NCBI GenBank assembly: GCA_023853785.1
Contig: JAJIRX010000846.1
Location: 62,001 to 126,000 of the forward strand
Direction of reading: 5' to 3'
DNA length: 64,000 bases
Source of the DNA: Psilocybe azurescens
Taxonomy: Eukaryota > Basidiomycota > Agaricomycetes > Agaricales > Agrocybaceae
The notes under the pieces are model-generated. The model was given only the letters and a program-made list of their open reading frames with translations, searched no databases and was not told the origin of the DNA. This document shows positions 1 through 11,568 of this stretch, piece after piece (within the stretch, counting starts at the first letter, position 1; each line of letters begins with the position of its first letter). A program made the position numbers and the translations under genes.

Positions 1-865
1 GAGACTGCCCCCTCTGCCTTCCGCACGAGCATCCACTCTTGCAGGTCCGTCACCAGCAGCATAGCCGTGAGCAGCAGGTAGTCGAGAAGCAGGATCGAGA
101 CCCCTTTGAATCCTGCCAGGGCGTCCGGGGTCGTACTTGTCATGTAGGGTTTCGTAAATCGTTAATTTCAAGGGCTCCGGCCCCTTCGTGGCGTCTAATG
201 TGGCCACAGGACCTCTGACTGACGCTGTCGTGCACTGGAGCGGAATTAGTGGTGTGCGGATGACACAGCGGGGGATAAGGTGGCTCTGCTCACCCAATAC
301 GTTTGTCCATAACGTTTCCATTTCATAGGGTGAGAATAATTGGGAATGCTGAATTTGCGCGAGGCGCTACCGCGGATGAAACCTCAGTTTAGCAGACAGA
401 TCGAAATGAAATTAATTCGCGACGTACTTCGGGTGCGCACCCAGCTTGAGTAGCGTCTCTCCCCCATACCAGCGAGCGTTCTTCATCTGAATCAGGACCC
501 CATCCGTATAATCCTTCCCTGACTTCGTGGGCAGCGCGCGGCCATTTGATGGAGATGGTTTTGTGGAATACTTGTTTTCCATCTATCCTCGAGATCGTGG
601 TGGATGTTCCTACCGTCTTGAATTTGTAGAAGTCCTCGTGGGTCGTAGCATCCTGGACGGATGAGTCGAGAAAGGAACGTGAGGATAAGCTTAAAGTGAG
701 GAGCGGCTGCTTGTTGTTCGGGGGAGGATCGTTGGGATCTTGCCGACGCAGTGAGGGAAACTTGACGGATGGGAGGATGGACATGCGGGTGGGCTTAACA
801 GAGCGAATAGAGGGTGCCGGACCAGAGCCAGAGTTCGAGCGACCACGGCGCACGAAGTCCTTCAT
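1..865 (-). CDS. DUF6593-type basidiomycete protein, 3' end beyond the window
   Basis: Function unknown; the family is common in mushrooms. The start is the ATG at 865-863 (MKDFVRRG). The first 65 residues are basic, Ser/Pro-rich and probably disordered. A beta-rich domain follows (PLLTLSLSSRSF, then YKFKTVGTSTTISRIDG), typical of the lipid-scramblase-like DUF6593 fold. A phase-0 intron (GTACGT donor near 428, acceptor TTCAG near 350) joins the first ORF to an open frame running through LKLTIYETLHDKYDP. The family's C-terminal hydrophobic segment (ILLLDYLLLTAMLLVTDLQE) is present at 30-100 but one base out of frame. An extra G at about 125-130 would explain this. The alternative is a separate short gene starting at 143. 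The domain call is from memory of the family pattern. Confidence 0.5.
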
Positions 866-1441
866 GATAGAAGGGAGCAAGAGGCTTTTACAAGTTCACA
901 ACCACAATACGGTGGAGTTTACAGAAGGAGCAACCCAAACTGGAGCTTGTAGAATGCCGACCACATAGAAATGAAAGCTTTTGCTGAGGTAAGGTTATTA
1001 AAACACGGCAAATACGCTGATTGCATGTGGGCGGATGCCAATGGCGGTAACCGGTTATGGATTCTTAGATTCCACACGGCTGCATCAGATAGATAATAGA
1101 CAGATCCCCTCCCACTAATTTGGATATCACCACACTGTTCGGCACTATATTTAACGGCTAGTGACCGGAGAGTTTTTGCACTATTGTCCGTCTGGTAACT
1201 GGTAACCCGTCCTTGTCCTCTGGGTGCCTATAAGCATCCAGGTCGCAAGACCGAGTAACTGAGCACAGAACTGACAGAATAAGCCTGGGAGTCATGGCGA
1301 AGATTCAAGAGACAAAGGACGGGCAGCATGAATGTGACAAATTCGATGTGACAGCCTGACTACAAACAGAGCCATCGTTGAATAGTAATACTACCTTTCC
1401 TTTCATCTGCACCATCACCGTCGCGTCTTCTACGCCCAGCT

Positions 1442-1982
1442 ATGTCTTCCAACATCACCAGCCCCTCTAACAAATCGTATGTACCTCCCCTTCTGTCTGC
1501 TGAACTTGCTTTTAACGCGTGTTGGTCGTCAGAAATACCGCTTCCAGTGGCGAGTCTAATGTCAACGCGTCGCCCTCTGGCAAGGGAAAGGGCAAAGCCG
1601 TAGAGGAGTCCACAGAGGAGGAGGAAGAAGAGGAAGAGGAGGATGATGAAGACGACGAAGAGATGCAATCCGGAGATGAAGAGGATGAAGAGGAGGTTCG
1701 TTACGCGTCATTGTCATCATTCATGTTCCCATCCCACAACGCGACGCGTTCTGTTTTCTCTTCTGATCCCGCATATAAGTCTGGCTCAGCGCTGATATGT
1801 CATATATCTTTTCACAGGAAGAGGAAGAATTCGAGGAGATCGATCCCAGTGCCATTCTTCCCACAGGCCGTCGCACCCGCGGCGTCAAAGTCGACTACAC
1901 CTCCAAAGAAGCTCTCGCCAAAGCCGGCTTGCACGGCAATGAGGAGGTCGACGATAGCGATGAGGACGTTGAGATGAAGTAA
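1442..1982 (+). CDS. CHZ1: Histone H2A.Z-H2B chaperone CHZ1
   Basis: This nuclear chaperone binds H2A.Z-H2B dimers and delivers them for exchange into nucleosomes. Three exons (1442-1476, 1533-1695, 1818-1982) give an intact 120-residue protein. The N-terminus is Ser/Lys-rich. A long acidic stretch of Glu/Asp runs from about residue 35 to 70. The CHZ motif follows: IDPSAILPTGRRTRGVKVDY, containing the conserved RRTRG core and an Asp-Tyr. A short acidic C-terminus ends DSDEDVEMK. The size matches the fungal family (about 110-150 residues). Both introns have GT-AG ends. The gene is divergent from the DUF6593 gene, whose start lies 576 bases upstream. The frame is clean. Confidence 0.88.
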
Positions 1983-2842
1983 AGAACGAGCCAAGTTAAG
2001 CCGCTGTTACTTACATATAAAAACGAAATGTATGTATCAACACAAATTGTAAAAGAAAAAATGCTTCGTATATCATTCCGAGTTAGATGCCGTATCTTTT
2101 ATTGAGAATTTCGCCAAATCTTAACCTTGATTGCGTTTTTTCACACTAAACTTGACTATTTTTGAAATCGTGTAAGTAATCGAGGTGAAGGCTCAACTCA
2201 GCCACGACAGCAGATCTATTTTACATAAGTTTCCCCGCATGATAATAGTCTAAACTCATCATAGTCCTCGGATTCTGCCCCTAACATGCCCCTAACATCA
2301 AAGCTCATGAGTCTGAATGGCGAAGAAACCCGCTCTATCCTCTTCACTTTGCCCTCAAAATACAAATCTGCATGCCCTCGAACATTGCACATTTCCGAAC
2401 CCAGGCTCAGCTGATCGACAAGGCGTTTCACACGGAGTACTTACGGCGTCATTTCCACTTCCAGCTGCGACCGCATGGTCCACAAATATCACTCTTTAGG
2501 AAGCGCACGGTTTAAAAAGACCCGGACATCCAGTCCGATAGCTTCACAGTTAGCCTCACTCCATGATCAAGTAAAAGTAGGTTGATGTTCCAGGCATGAT
2601 ATCATTACTGATGGAGTCTATGTGTGTGCTTCTTCACATACACGGTACGACTGGGCGACAATTACCACTTGAGGTCGTAGAATCCACTGGCAGTTTCATA
2701 ACCATTATCCTCCGCGCTCAGCGCGCGTTCACATGCAAATCCAATCAAACAATCCACTCATGCCTCATTCTCAAAGACCCCCTGCCTCTGATTCCCCGCC
2801 AGCGGCAGCGGCACGCTCTGACACGCTTGGAAATTCATCCCT

Positions 2843-2873
2843 CATCTCCATCTCCATCTCCATCTCCGTCCTC
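2843..2873. repeat. Short tandem repeat, CATCTC unit
   Basis: About five copies of a CATCTC hexamer in a row. A simple microsatellite with no coding context. Confidence 0.8.
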
Positions 2874-2888
2874 CGACTCCAAGCACGG

Positions 2889-2917
2889 CAACACCTGGCA
2901 ACACCTGGCAACACTTG
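2889..2917. repeat. Decamer tandem repeat, CAACACCTGG unit
   Basis: Nearly three direct copies of the unit CAACACCTGG; the last is degenerate. Confidence 0.75.
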
Positions 2918-4433
2918 TCTTGTCCAATGTCAAGAAAAAAACTTATGTCGAGGGCCGTTGCCTTTTAAGGTAGGGTTATTTGACTTATGATCAACCCCGG
3001 CGTCCACGGCGCATTGTGTTAATTGCGTAGTCTCCACTCTTGCTTCCTTCTCTTGAGGTCCTGTATGTTCTCAAGCTCAGGAATCAGGTTCTAGTCTAGT
3101 TTCTCTACTTGTTACGTGATTGTGTACGCACGCAGTCCACGGAACGTCGACGGTCGAACGGGCAGGTATGTACCTTGACTCGACTTGACGCCAATAGACT
3201 TGATCTGACGCGTCGTCGGTGAATCGTGATCCGTTCTTCAAAAATGCTCGCGTTCAATTGTAAATTGTGCCCTGGAGTCGTAACTCCAGTTAATAACCGT
3301 CCAACACTGCCTTGACCTGCTCCGCTTCGTACCAGTACAACGTGCGTGTTTCTGTACAGACATGGACTCTGCGGAGGCAACGAACAAAATATTAGATGGC
3401 AGTCACCGGATACTCACTGTTATGTACACTCAAATCAAACAGGCGAATTCGTTCATGAAGTAACTCCGAGTCCGAGTCCGACATCCTCGTGAGGTCGGAG
3501 TTCAGGCTATCAACGATCAACTATGTCATTGACCGGAAAAAGAAAAAGAAAGTACAGAGCGTTGTCTGAGGCCCAACTTCGAAGGCCAAAATACCAAACT
3601 CCCCTCAGGCTGTCAAGAACCTTAGTCGCATTGGTACCCAGCGGGCAGGAGTGAGAACGATCCTCCTGTCAAGTTTCAAGCCAAAGGCAGAATTTCTGTT
3701 CAACTTCATGTTTGACAGAATCCAGAACCCAGAACCCAGATTCAGAAATTTCTACAAATAGCTTGAGAGAGAGAGAACGCATTGACACTGATACTTACCA
3801 AGTGCCACATACTTGTAACCAATGTGCCTAAATGTCAACGGTCCTCCGCGGAGCAGGCAGTACATGGACTCACCCCAAAGGAACAGAACGACTCCGAAAC
3901 CGCAGAAAAAGCTAATTCAGAACGTTTCACAGTAAAATTTTCAAATGAGCTATTTATGACAGTCGTATCGCTGATACAGCCTATGTACTTATTGGGAAAC
4001 TGACCAAAAGCTGACAGTCTTCTTAAAAGTATTCTTGTGTGTAGATCATGTCAAAAACAGATTAACCGTGAACGTTTGGAACGAAAGGACTCAGGAGAGT
4101 AATGCAATAATAACTTGCACAGGTTTTGTATACACTATATTTCAAAGACTTGGAGGGTTCGAATGATTCGATCACCCAGGCTGGCAGTCCGTCCAAAATC
4201 CCTTCTCATTTATCAGACGCAGCTGTGTTTGTTTCAGCTTGAATAAAGCAGTAATATTAAATACACGATCCATGTAGACAGGTAAAGGTATATTGTATTG
4301 TATATGCACATCAGTCCGTAAAAATGCTAATGAAGAGATACATCATCCCCGTAAGTAGTACACCCATGCTAAGAAAACAAATTATCATACTACACGACTC
4401 AATCAAGTCAAAAATCAGAGTCCAAAGTGCAAA

Positions 4434-6165
4434 CTATGCTCCAGGAAGACGGCCATAGTCCTCCTCGTCATCCTCGATAAGCGAAGCAGACTCTTTGGAC
4501 CGTTTCAACTCGTCCGATCGATAACTGTTGTTCCTCACATGCGTAGGCAGACCCAGCGCCCCATTGAACGCAGTAGGCGACGAGTAGACAGCATTCCCAT
4601 TCCCATTCGGATAGTCATACAGAGCCGCCGGTGGTTCGAACGCGTCAGGGTGTCCACGTCCGTATCCCTGAGCAGGCCACGCCTCCGTGCCCATAGGCGC
4701 ATTAGCGTCGTTGTAATTACGCTCTGGCAGCCGCCCGAGCTTGCTGTTCGCTGGCGCGTGAGATGTCGATGACGAGTCCTTGCGATAGTGCAGTGGCAAG
4801 GATTCGGATTCGGATTCAATGATGACATTCGGCCCTTTGACGAGATCCGGCCGGGTCGAGAAGAAGAGGATGACATTGAATAGTCCGGAGAGGGCGAAGA
4901 GCGTCGAGGCGAAGAGCGTGAATTGGTAGGGCGTTTGGAAGCCGGAGAAGTACATCCATCGCGAGAGGCTGTTGGGGAATACACAGAAGACGTAGACAGC
5001 CGGGTAGCTGGAAAGAGATGACAGTATCAGCATCAGCATCTCAGATAAACAGGTGGATTGGATACTAGTGCTTTGATTGGACTCACAATAGCATTAGATT
5101 TGCGATCTCCTTTGAAGCTTTGTCCTCCTCAGTTTCAGGAACAGCAAGACTTGGGTGTTTGGGCCGATAATTCTTATACCAATGCACACCCTCATCCAGC
5201 ACGACCCACCCCCTCATAACCACAAACATAATGCTATACAGTATGACCATCAGAATCCCCGCCGACCACACCCAGAGGTACTCGGTCACGATCTGCTCGG
5301 TCTTGAATTCCTGGAGGATCCAGCACCAGTATCCGGTATCGCCGTAGTACTTTGTGTTTCTGTGGATGGCGTTGGGGATGCCAATGACGAGGGCTGCGAA
5401 GATCCAGATGCCGACAACGAGGAGTTTGGAGATGTGTTTGGGTGCCCGCCAGCGGAGCACAAGGATAGAGAAGGTGTGGACGCCGATGGCCTGGATTCCA
5501 TGAGTTTGGATTTAGATCTACATATTTGGAGGTGGATAGTAAGGTATACGTACGAGGGAACTGGTTGCAAGAAACGATATTCATCAGCATAGTCTTCATA
5601 TATCAAGGCCACCAAGTGGTACTCACGTCATGGCCACCCCAACTATCCCGACCTGCTTAATAGCAGCCTGCGCAGTACACAGCTGACCCTCCGTTATGAA
5701 CTGAGATTCATATTAATCTTCTGGAGACATGTATGATATCTCGAAATAAACATACCCCATTTTCCATCCATCTGATGCTCGGCATATTACCTATGAAAGC
5801 ATGGATAAGAGACTGTTATCTAGCAACATAAAGGCTACGCACCAATTGCCTGAATCAAATCAGCAAGCATCAAATTTAGGAACAAGCTAGAGTCGGTTGC
5901 ATCGGTGCTCAGAACGGCTGATTTCCCCCAAGTTGTCACAGTCCTCCTCAACCATTTGTACTACACAAATAGGATGGGTTAGAACATCATCGTGATCAAA
6001 GAAGAAGAGAAAATAGGACGTACAATGACGAAACACAGGATAGAGCCTACAGCTGCTGCCGAAAGGCTGGATGATTGAGGTTCAGCATCATCGAATCAAC
6101 GATCATTTGGCAGATCAAACTCACAAGGATGCTTCGACCGTAAGGAAAAACCCCCAATCGCTCAT
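4434..6165 (-). CDS. Seven-TM G-protein-coupled receptor, Git3/cAMP-receptor-like
   Basis: A plasma-membrane receptor of the group that in fungi feeds nutrient signals into G-alpha and adenylate cyclase. Eight exons were traced on the minus strand: 6165-6125, 6066-6024, 5960-5843, 5790-5756, 5700-5627, 5560-5554, 5490-5087 and 5007-4434. They give 431 residues in one frame. TM1 is AAAVGSILCFVI and TM2 SLFLNLMLADLIQAIG. The extracellular loop has the family signature TGYWCWI. Later helices include ILMVILYSIMFVVM and FTLFASTLFALSGLFNVILF. The C-terminal tail (about 150 residues) is polar, with an ESESES run, and probably carries phosphorylation sites. The chosen start (MSDWGFFLTV) keeps phase with exon 2; the ATG 13 bases upstream does not. 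Exon 6 is only 7 nt. The ligand cannot be inferred. Confidence 0.75.
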
Positions 6166-7533
6166 TGAAGGTGAACATTCTGGGGACAAAAGGAAACGAA
6201 GGGGGATGAATCGACAACGGAATTGACAGCTCGTGTCGTTCGTTATATATGCACCTTCAAGTTCAACAACATCCCTTCAGGAGCTGATTCCGGAAGCCAG
6301 GACATGAAAAGGCACCAACTTTAAGGGTCCTTGGGCGTAGCAATTCTGCAGCGTGTGCACAGCAAACGGGCTCTGGACGGGGATATGAAGGCTTTATCGG
6401 GGCGATTTTAATGGATTGGAAGGCCCCATGTGCAGGCACAGAGATAACTGGGTTCCGAAAGAGACCGTTTTGCGGCGCCTCCCCTTGACGATGTGAGCCA
6501 TACGAGCTCTGCCTGGAACAGTGGTGGTTCAAGAAAGCAATTATAGCAAAACTATAGTGACCAGCTGAGCCCTGGTAAGTATTTTAGCAGATGCGCTGAC
6601 CACTTTTCGTTCAATGATATCGATAAAGTTGAGCTCATACCGGCCGGCCGACTTGCCACGATTGTCACGCACGGAAACCTTCAGCCATATCTGGCTCGTA
6701 ATCCGAGATGGCTGGACAACGCTCGACTCGTATCTGCCTGTAGCAAGGCGGTGTACAAGGAACTTTGCAGGTGTTCCGAAATTTGAAGACCCTGTAGGAA
6801 CCTCGGCTAGATTCAATACTTTGCATGTTGGACAAATGTTGGAAATAAACTGGACAGTCGAATTGCTGGCCATCGTCCCTTGAGTATCCAATTTAATAAT
6901 TTACAGCTATTTTAAGTGATGACGGACGCAGTCGGACTAGTTTTGAAAGCTAAAATTGAATCACTGAATAGCCGCTGTGGGCTGCATTGGTCCATCCCCA
7001 ACTTACGAAATGCTCGAACTCGTAAGCGCTCGCCTGATTGTCTTGAACGCCTAGTGCGTTCTAAAAATATGCACATACTGAAGGTGCCTGATGTTGCTGG
7101 GCAGATTCGGACGCTAGCTAGTAATTTATTGTTCTCCTCTTCTGTATTTGCTAGTTAATACCAGACAATTCGATTTGAAGGACTTCAAGAAGATAATGAC
7201 ATTTTGAATCGCCATTCCCTGTATATTCTGCGCCAGAAGGCTGTGGTATGTGGAATACGTACACTTGTGGCAGCCCTAAAACATCCTGACATCTGCTGTT
7301 TCTCTGTCGCCTGTACAGCCGCACAGTACATCACGGCCCCCATCGGTAACGAATCTGAAGCCCGGGAAACAAGGGGTATACATCTTCAAATTCCACACCA
7401 GCTTCGTAGGAGCGCATACACAATAGTTGGACCCGATATGATTCATAAGTCAAAGCCATAACGTTTGAGTAACGGCGTGAGTTATTCATCTGAGGCGAAG
7501 CTACACCGCGTTGAGGCCAGAAAACCAGCGGTT
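6166..7533. other. Intergenic, no gene recognised
   Basis: About 1.4 kb between the GPCR start and the RPR2 stop. A 110-codon minus-strand ORF (6873-6541) and an overlapping plus-strand ORF (6614-6883) resemble no family known to me and have no flanking introns. They may be remnants or chance. The GPCR promoter lies in the first few hundred bases. Confidence 0.5.
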
Positions 7534-8411
7534 TCAGCCAAAGAATACGCCAAATCCAGTCTTTTCGTCCAGGGGTAATCGTTCATTGCCGCGGAATATT
7601 ACATGACCAGCATCTGGTCGGGCGAAAAGAGGAAGGGGTCGAGGACGAGTCGGTTTCTTCTTGTTAGAGTTCTGAGGTGGTCCCGTTGGAACAGCAGACG
7701 TCATTCCGCCGTTAGGTCCATTAGACGACAAGGTATCCGTGCTAGGTAGAGGAAGGTCTGAAGCTGTATTGTTGATTAGCTCTAACCCAGTTGCACCGCC
7801 GTTCGGTGGTGCAGGTATTCGCTTAGTAGTCCTACAATGCAAACACGTATATATAATGAGATGGCCTTGGCTTGCAGATTCTGAAAGACTCGGATTGAGA
7901 AATGTGGCTCTAGATAGAAACCTTGCTCACTTTTAATGCGTATTGACGCAGAAGAACCTGGGATGAGGGTCGAACTACATCCCGAACAGAGAGAGCGTTT
8001 TAAAGAAGGGTCTCTACAAAAATTCATGAATCGAGGTATGAATTTTAGAATGTTTGAGGACCGCATACATTTTAACTGTGGTTTTTGGCCGACAACGCGC
8101 ATACATTGCACGTAACTTCTTGAGAGATCGCCGGTCGTTCGTTTCGTCCCCACCTTCCGCCTGGGTCTTATTCTAGTTGGTTCGTCTTCATTTTTTGAAA
8201 CTGAGATCTTCTTTGAAGAGGCATCATCAACATCCATAGCTTCTTGGCCTGTATTATCTCCCTGTCGATCTTTTCCTTGATTTAATGACCCAGAGGGTGT
8301 CACAGATTGGAGATAGATGCTAGCTTGGTAGAGAAAATTGAGTCTCTGGACAATATCTCGGTTCGCGGTAGCATTGACATTGGCTGTCTCTTCCTTCTGT
8401 TTCTTTGCCAT
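7534..8411 (-). CDS. RPR2: RNase P/MRP protein subunit RPR2 (Rpp21 family)
   Basis: A nuclear subunit of the ribonucleoproteins that remove the 5' leader of pre-tRNA and process pre-rRNA. Three exons (8411-8069, 8011-7931, 7880-7534) give 256 residues. The start MAKKQKEE matches the usual N-terminus of the family and was preferred to the in-frame Met 50 codons upstream. The region NRDIVQRLNFLYQASIYLQS is the conserved first helix. The zinc ribbon consists of LCSGC followed by LIPG, then TCLHCRTTKRIP: two C-x2-C pairs split across exons 2 and 3, both intact. The C-terminus is Pro/Asn-rich and ends FGVFFG. The gene is divergent from the MBIP-like gene with 204 bases between starts. No frame problems. 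Confidence 0.88.
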
Positions 8412-8615
8412 AGCTGATTCGTATGATGGGTTGAGTGGACGAAGAGACGAAAAAGACACCAGACGACGTCTCGGCGCCGGCGATGTCCAAATGCGGTTTG
8501 ACCCTGTCTTGAGACTGAATTTTTTTGACTCCTTCTCCCCTTGCACAACATCACTCGACAAATAGACGGACTTGGAGCTTCAGCGTTGCTCAAATAATAG
8601 CGGAATGAGACGACC
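8412..8615. promoter_or_regulatory. Shared divergent promoter region, RPR2 / MBIP-like
   Basis: Only 204 bases separate the two start codons on opposite strands, so both promoters must lie here or overlap the first exons. I see no clear TATA box. Inferred from layout only. Confidence 0.5.
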
Positions 8616-10544
8616 ATGACAGACGGACCTCCTTCCTCAGCGGCGAGCTCTTCGAAAACGCCTTCACAATCCATACAGAACCAACCTTCAACTACCTCAC
8701 TTTCCCTTCCACCTTTAGTTTCGCACTCCAATGGGACGACGATACCACAGCCATACGCGAACTACGCGAACTGGAATGCTGCATGGTCCAATGGATATGC
8801 CGGGTACACTGCACCAACGAGTACGATGTCTGGCCTAACAACCTTGAGTAGTTCCAATCCATATGCTGCTCATGTGTTGCAATCGCACGCATACTCTGCG
8901 ACACAATCGCCTCAAAAGGCGTATTACAAGCCCACTTCAAACTATTCTGCGAATGCCAAACCACCAAAGGCACATTTGCCTACGCCTGAACCTCAACCTC
9001 TGGATGCTAAGACATCACAAAATTGGGATCAAGCTGTCAAGAAATTCCTCGTGAAAATCAAAATGACAGAGGCTTTGAAGGGCTTCGAAAACGATATGTT
9101 GGTCTTGAATCCTGAATGGGAGCAGAAGGTTATCCCTGTGGCGTTGAAGGAAATAGTGAATGATTTGCAGGTGAGTTCATAATTTTCTGTCCATGGTTTC
9201 GAAAAAGCGCTCTAACATAAAGCAGGCTATATTACGTCGTATGACGGAAAATAAAATGAATACACCGAACGATATGTCGATGAATCCAGACACTGCAGTC
9301 GACATAACCAGCACCGATGATCGTTCACTCGATGAACGTAAGCTCGAGTACATTCAGGTACCCAGTGGTACTTCACCGAAGACGCAATCATCGGTAAGCT
9401 CGCCTCCGCATTACTGTTCTTTTCAATACCTCAATTCAATAGTTATTTGTTTCAGGTCAACAAATCCATTTCACATTTCCTTGCCCGTACTCGGGCCCGA
9501 AACGATGCTTCCAACCGTGCCGAATTTCTTAAAACCCTTGCTGAAAAGAGGCGAGACTTAGGGGAGAAGGGTGCTGATGAAGGGAAATATAACATCTTGT
9601 GCCCGCGTCGACGCAAAACAGATTGACAGAGATAAACAGATCAAATATGATATCGCAAAGTATGGAGAAGGGCCTTTCGATCAAGATGACCAAACCTAAA
9701 AACGATATATCCAAGTCTTCGGTCGCCTTAGATGTTATTCAAGCACCTGCAGCTCCGCCCCCTGCGGAAGAGGTACCCAGCACTCAAGATCCAGTCTTCA
9801 TCGAGTCCCAGCGGAAAAGGAAGCTTATCCTAGATTCCGACGAAGAAGAATTAGCAGAAGCATCCGAGCCAGCAAGAAAACGCAAAGGGAAAGGAAAGAA
9901 AAAAGAGAAAGATGATGCCAGACAAGCAGAACGAAAGCTTGATGAAGAGGCTACTTCCAAGGCTACTTCCGAGAAACATCCAGGTCTAGATGAACGCATC
10001 ACCAATGTTGAAACACATCTCACATTACGATATGGTAAGAGTTTAATGATCTTCTTCTATGGCTTCATATCCACCCCACAACTTCAGTGCCAACGCCACC
10101 ACGCACACTTTTGGCTCGTCTCAAATTCATAGAAGATCATATTGTAAAATTAGAGAAAGAGTATCCACCGTGGGCAGCACTGCATTTCAACCAGCCTAAT
10201 CGCGGGGTATGTCTCTATATCATTGCTTTTATTTTGATTTTTCTTGCCAACTCAACGAATGACAGTGGCCGCCTCCACCACGTGCGACGCCCGTCATTGT
10301 TCCTCCGCACCTACGCACCTTTTCCAGCACCTCTACTGTGCCACCAAGCGCGATCAGCTCGTCGTATTCACCAACAACGACTTCTAGCGCACCTACTTCC
10401 AGCGCTGCAGGATCGAGCTCTGCTACCACTTCAACGGCCGTCAAACCCAGGAAAGGCAATTCGAGCCTACACAAGGCAGTTCTTGAGCGCCTGGAGGTGC
10501 AGAAAGCGAGGAGTGAAATGGGCGGCAAAGGCAGTCGTGAATAG
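8616..10544 (+). CDS. Conserved nuclear-type protein with MBIP-like C-terminal region (two frame breaks)
   Basis: Begins MTDGPPSSAASSS and is Ser/Pro/Tyr-rich for about 130 residues. A helical segment (WDQAVKKFLVKIKMTEALKG) follows. Introns lie at about 9172-9224 and 9394-9456. Further on are SCARVDAKQIDRDKQIKYDI, a Lys/Glu-rich basic stretch (KRKGKGKKKEKDD), and LLARLKFIEDHIVKLEKEYP followed by WAALHFNQPNRG across two more introns. The C-terminus is Ser/Thr/Ala-rich and ends at TAG 10544. The SCARVDA and LLARLKFIEDHI segments recall MBIP, an ATAC acetyltransferase-complex subunit; this rests on memory and is tentative. The frame breaks twice, at the G/A run near 9579-9588 and at the A runs near 9691-9702. 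Each is fixed by removing one base, so the protein is probably intact in reality. Confidence 0.5.
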
Positions 10545-11568
10545 TCGTTTGATTGATTCACAAATACCACCGGTACGGACGTTGTAGCTCAACCGGCTTA
10601 CGGTTTTTCGGTGCTCGCTGTGATCTACACAACACGCTTTTTCTTACCAATCGACAAAACATCGTCTGTCGACAGTTTTCTCGGTAATCAAGGCCAGGAC
10701 ATTTGGAGGCTTCATCGTCGCATGTTCTCCATTCTCGGAAAAAATCCATCCGATGGTTAGTGCACTTGTTATACTTAAATACATACTCGAAATGATGATC
10801 GAATATATGCGTACAGGTCTCGTTGCAAGTCTCTTCCAAGATGATACTAGAACTACTTTACGCAACTTCATGTCCTCGAGGATGTATGGCGACGCTGACT
10901 GGAATAGAGTAATCTCTTATGGAAAGACGACACAGCCCCAGTCCACGTCAAAATAAAAGAGCGCGTTTTGGCGAAATTGCTGAGACATCAAGCATGAACA
11001 GCGCTGGAAGATAAAGATTTCATCCTAGTCCGACATAAATACCCCATTTCAAAGCTTGCCGTCTTACTTGTGGTTTGGTATTGTAGGAAATTCGCAGCTC
11101 AGACGCACCATTGGCCCCTCTCGTTTCGACCCTAAGCCGATTCTTCGTTTAACGCAACCCCGTCCATGAAAAAGGATAAGATTTTGCAACATGCCGTATA
11201 TATATCGAATCATGACATACTCAAGGAGCAACATCAATTTAGCTGTTGGCCTGTTGCATCACTGCGGGGACCCGACTTCAACCTCCGCAGCGGCCTTCGA
11301 CACGATAGAATGCGCATTTCTCTCTGTTCAACAACATTTCCTCAACATTGAACGACGTTAGATCATGGTTTGGTGGTTGTAATGAATACCAATATCGTTC
11401 AGGAAGGTACGTATCGAATTGGCAAGGCACTTGATTACAGTGAAAAGAATAAATTACTGTCATTGTCAGCGTTATTTTTCCACGAACGAACAATGCAAAT
11501 GCACTCGCGCGTATATTCTGGTTTGATTATATACAATATCAAGCCTCTCCAGCTTGGCCATTAGAAAA
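10545..11568. other. Intergenic, no gene recognised
   Basis: About 1 kb. It should contain the 3' UTR of the MBIP-like gene and the 5' part of the following membrane-protein gene, whose first exon I could not place. ORFs here are short and unconvincing. Confidence 0.5.

Larger units (their letters stand above)
1983..4433. other. Intergenic, no gene recognised
   Basis: About 2.4 kb between CHZ1 and the end of the GPCR gene. The ORFs here are short, lack family-like sequence and do not join through plausible introns. It contains a small hexamer repeat (about 2843-2873), a decamer repeat (about 2889-2917) and a GAGTCC-type repeat near 3468-3482. It probably holds the 3' UTRs of both neighbours. 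Confidence 0.6.

Noticed and set aside
389..9714. Numerous long antisense and shadow ORFs opposite real exons (for example 696-968 +, 4535-4984 -, 5155-5592 +, 9784-10023 -)
   Set aside because: They lie opposite or in other frames of genes with clear conserved motifs and introns, and have biased composition of the complementary codons.
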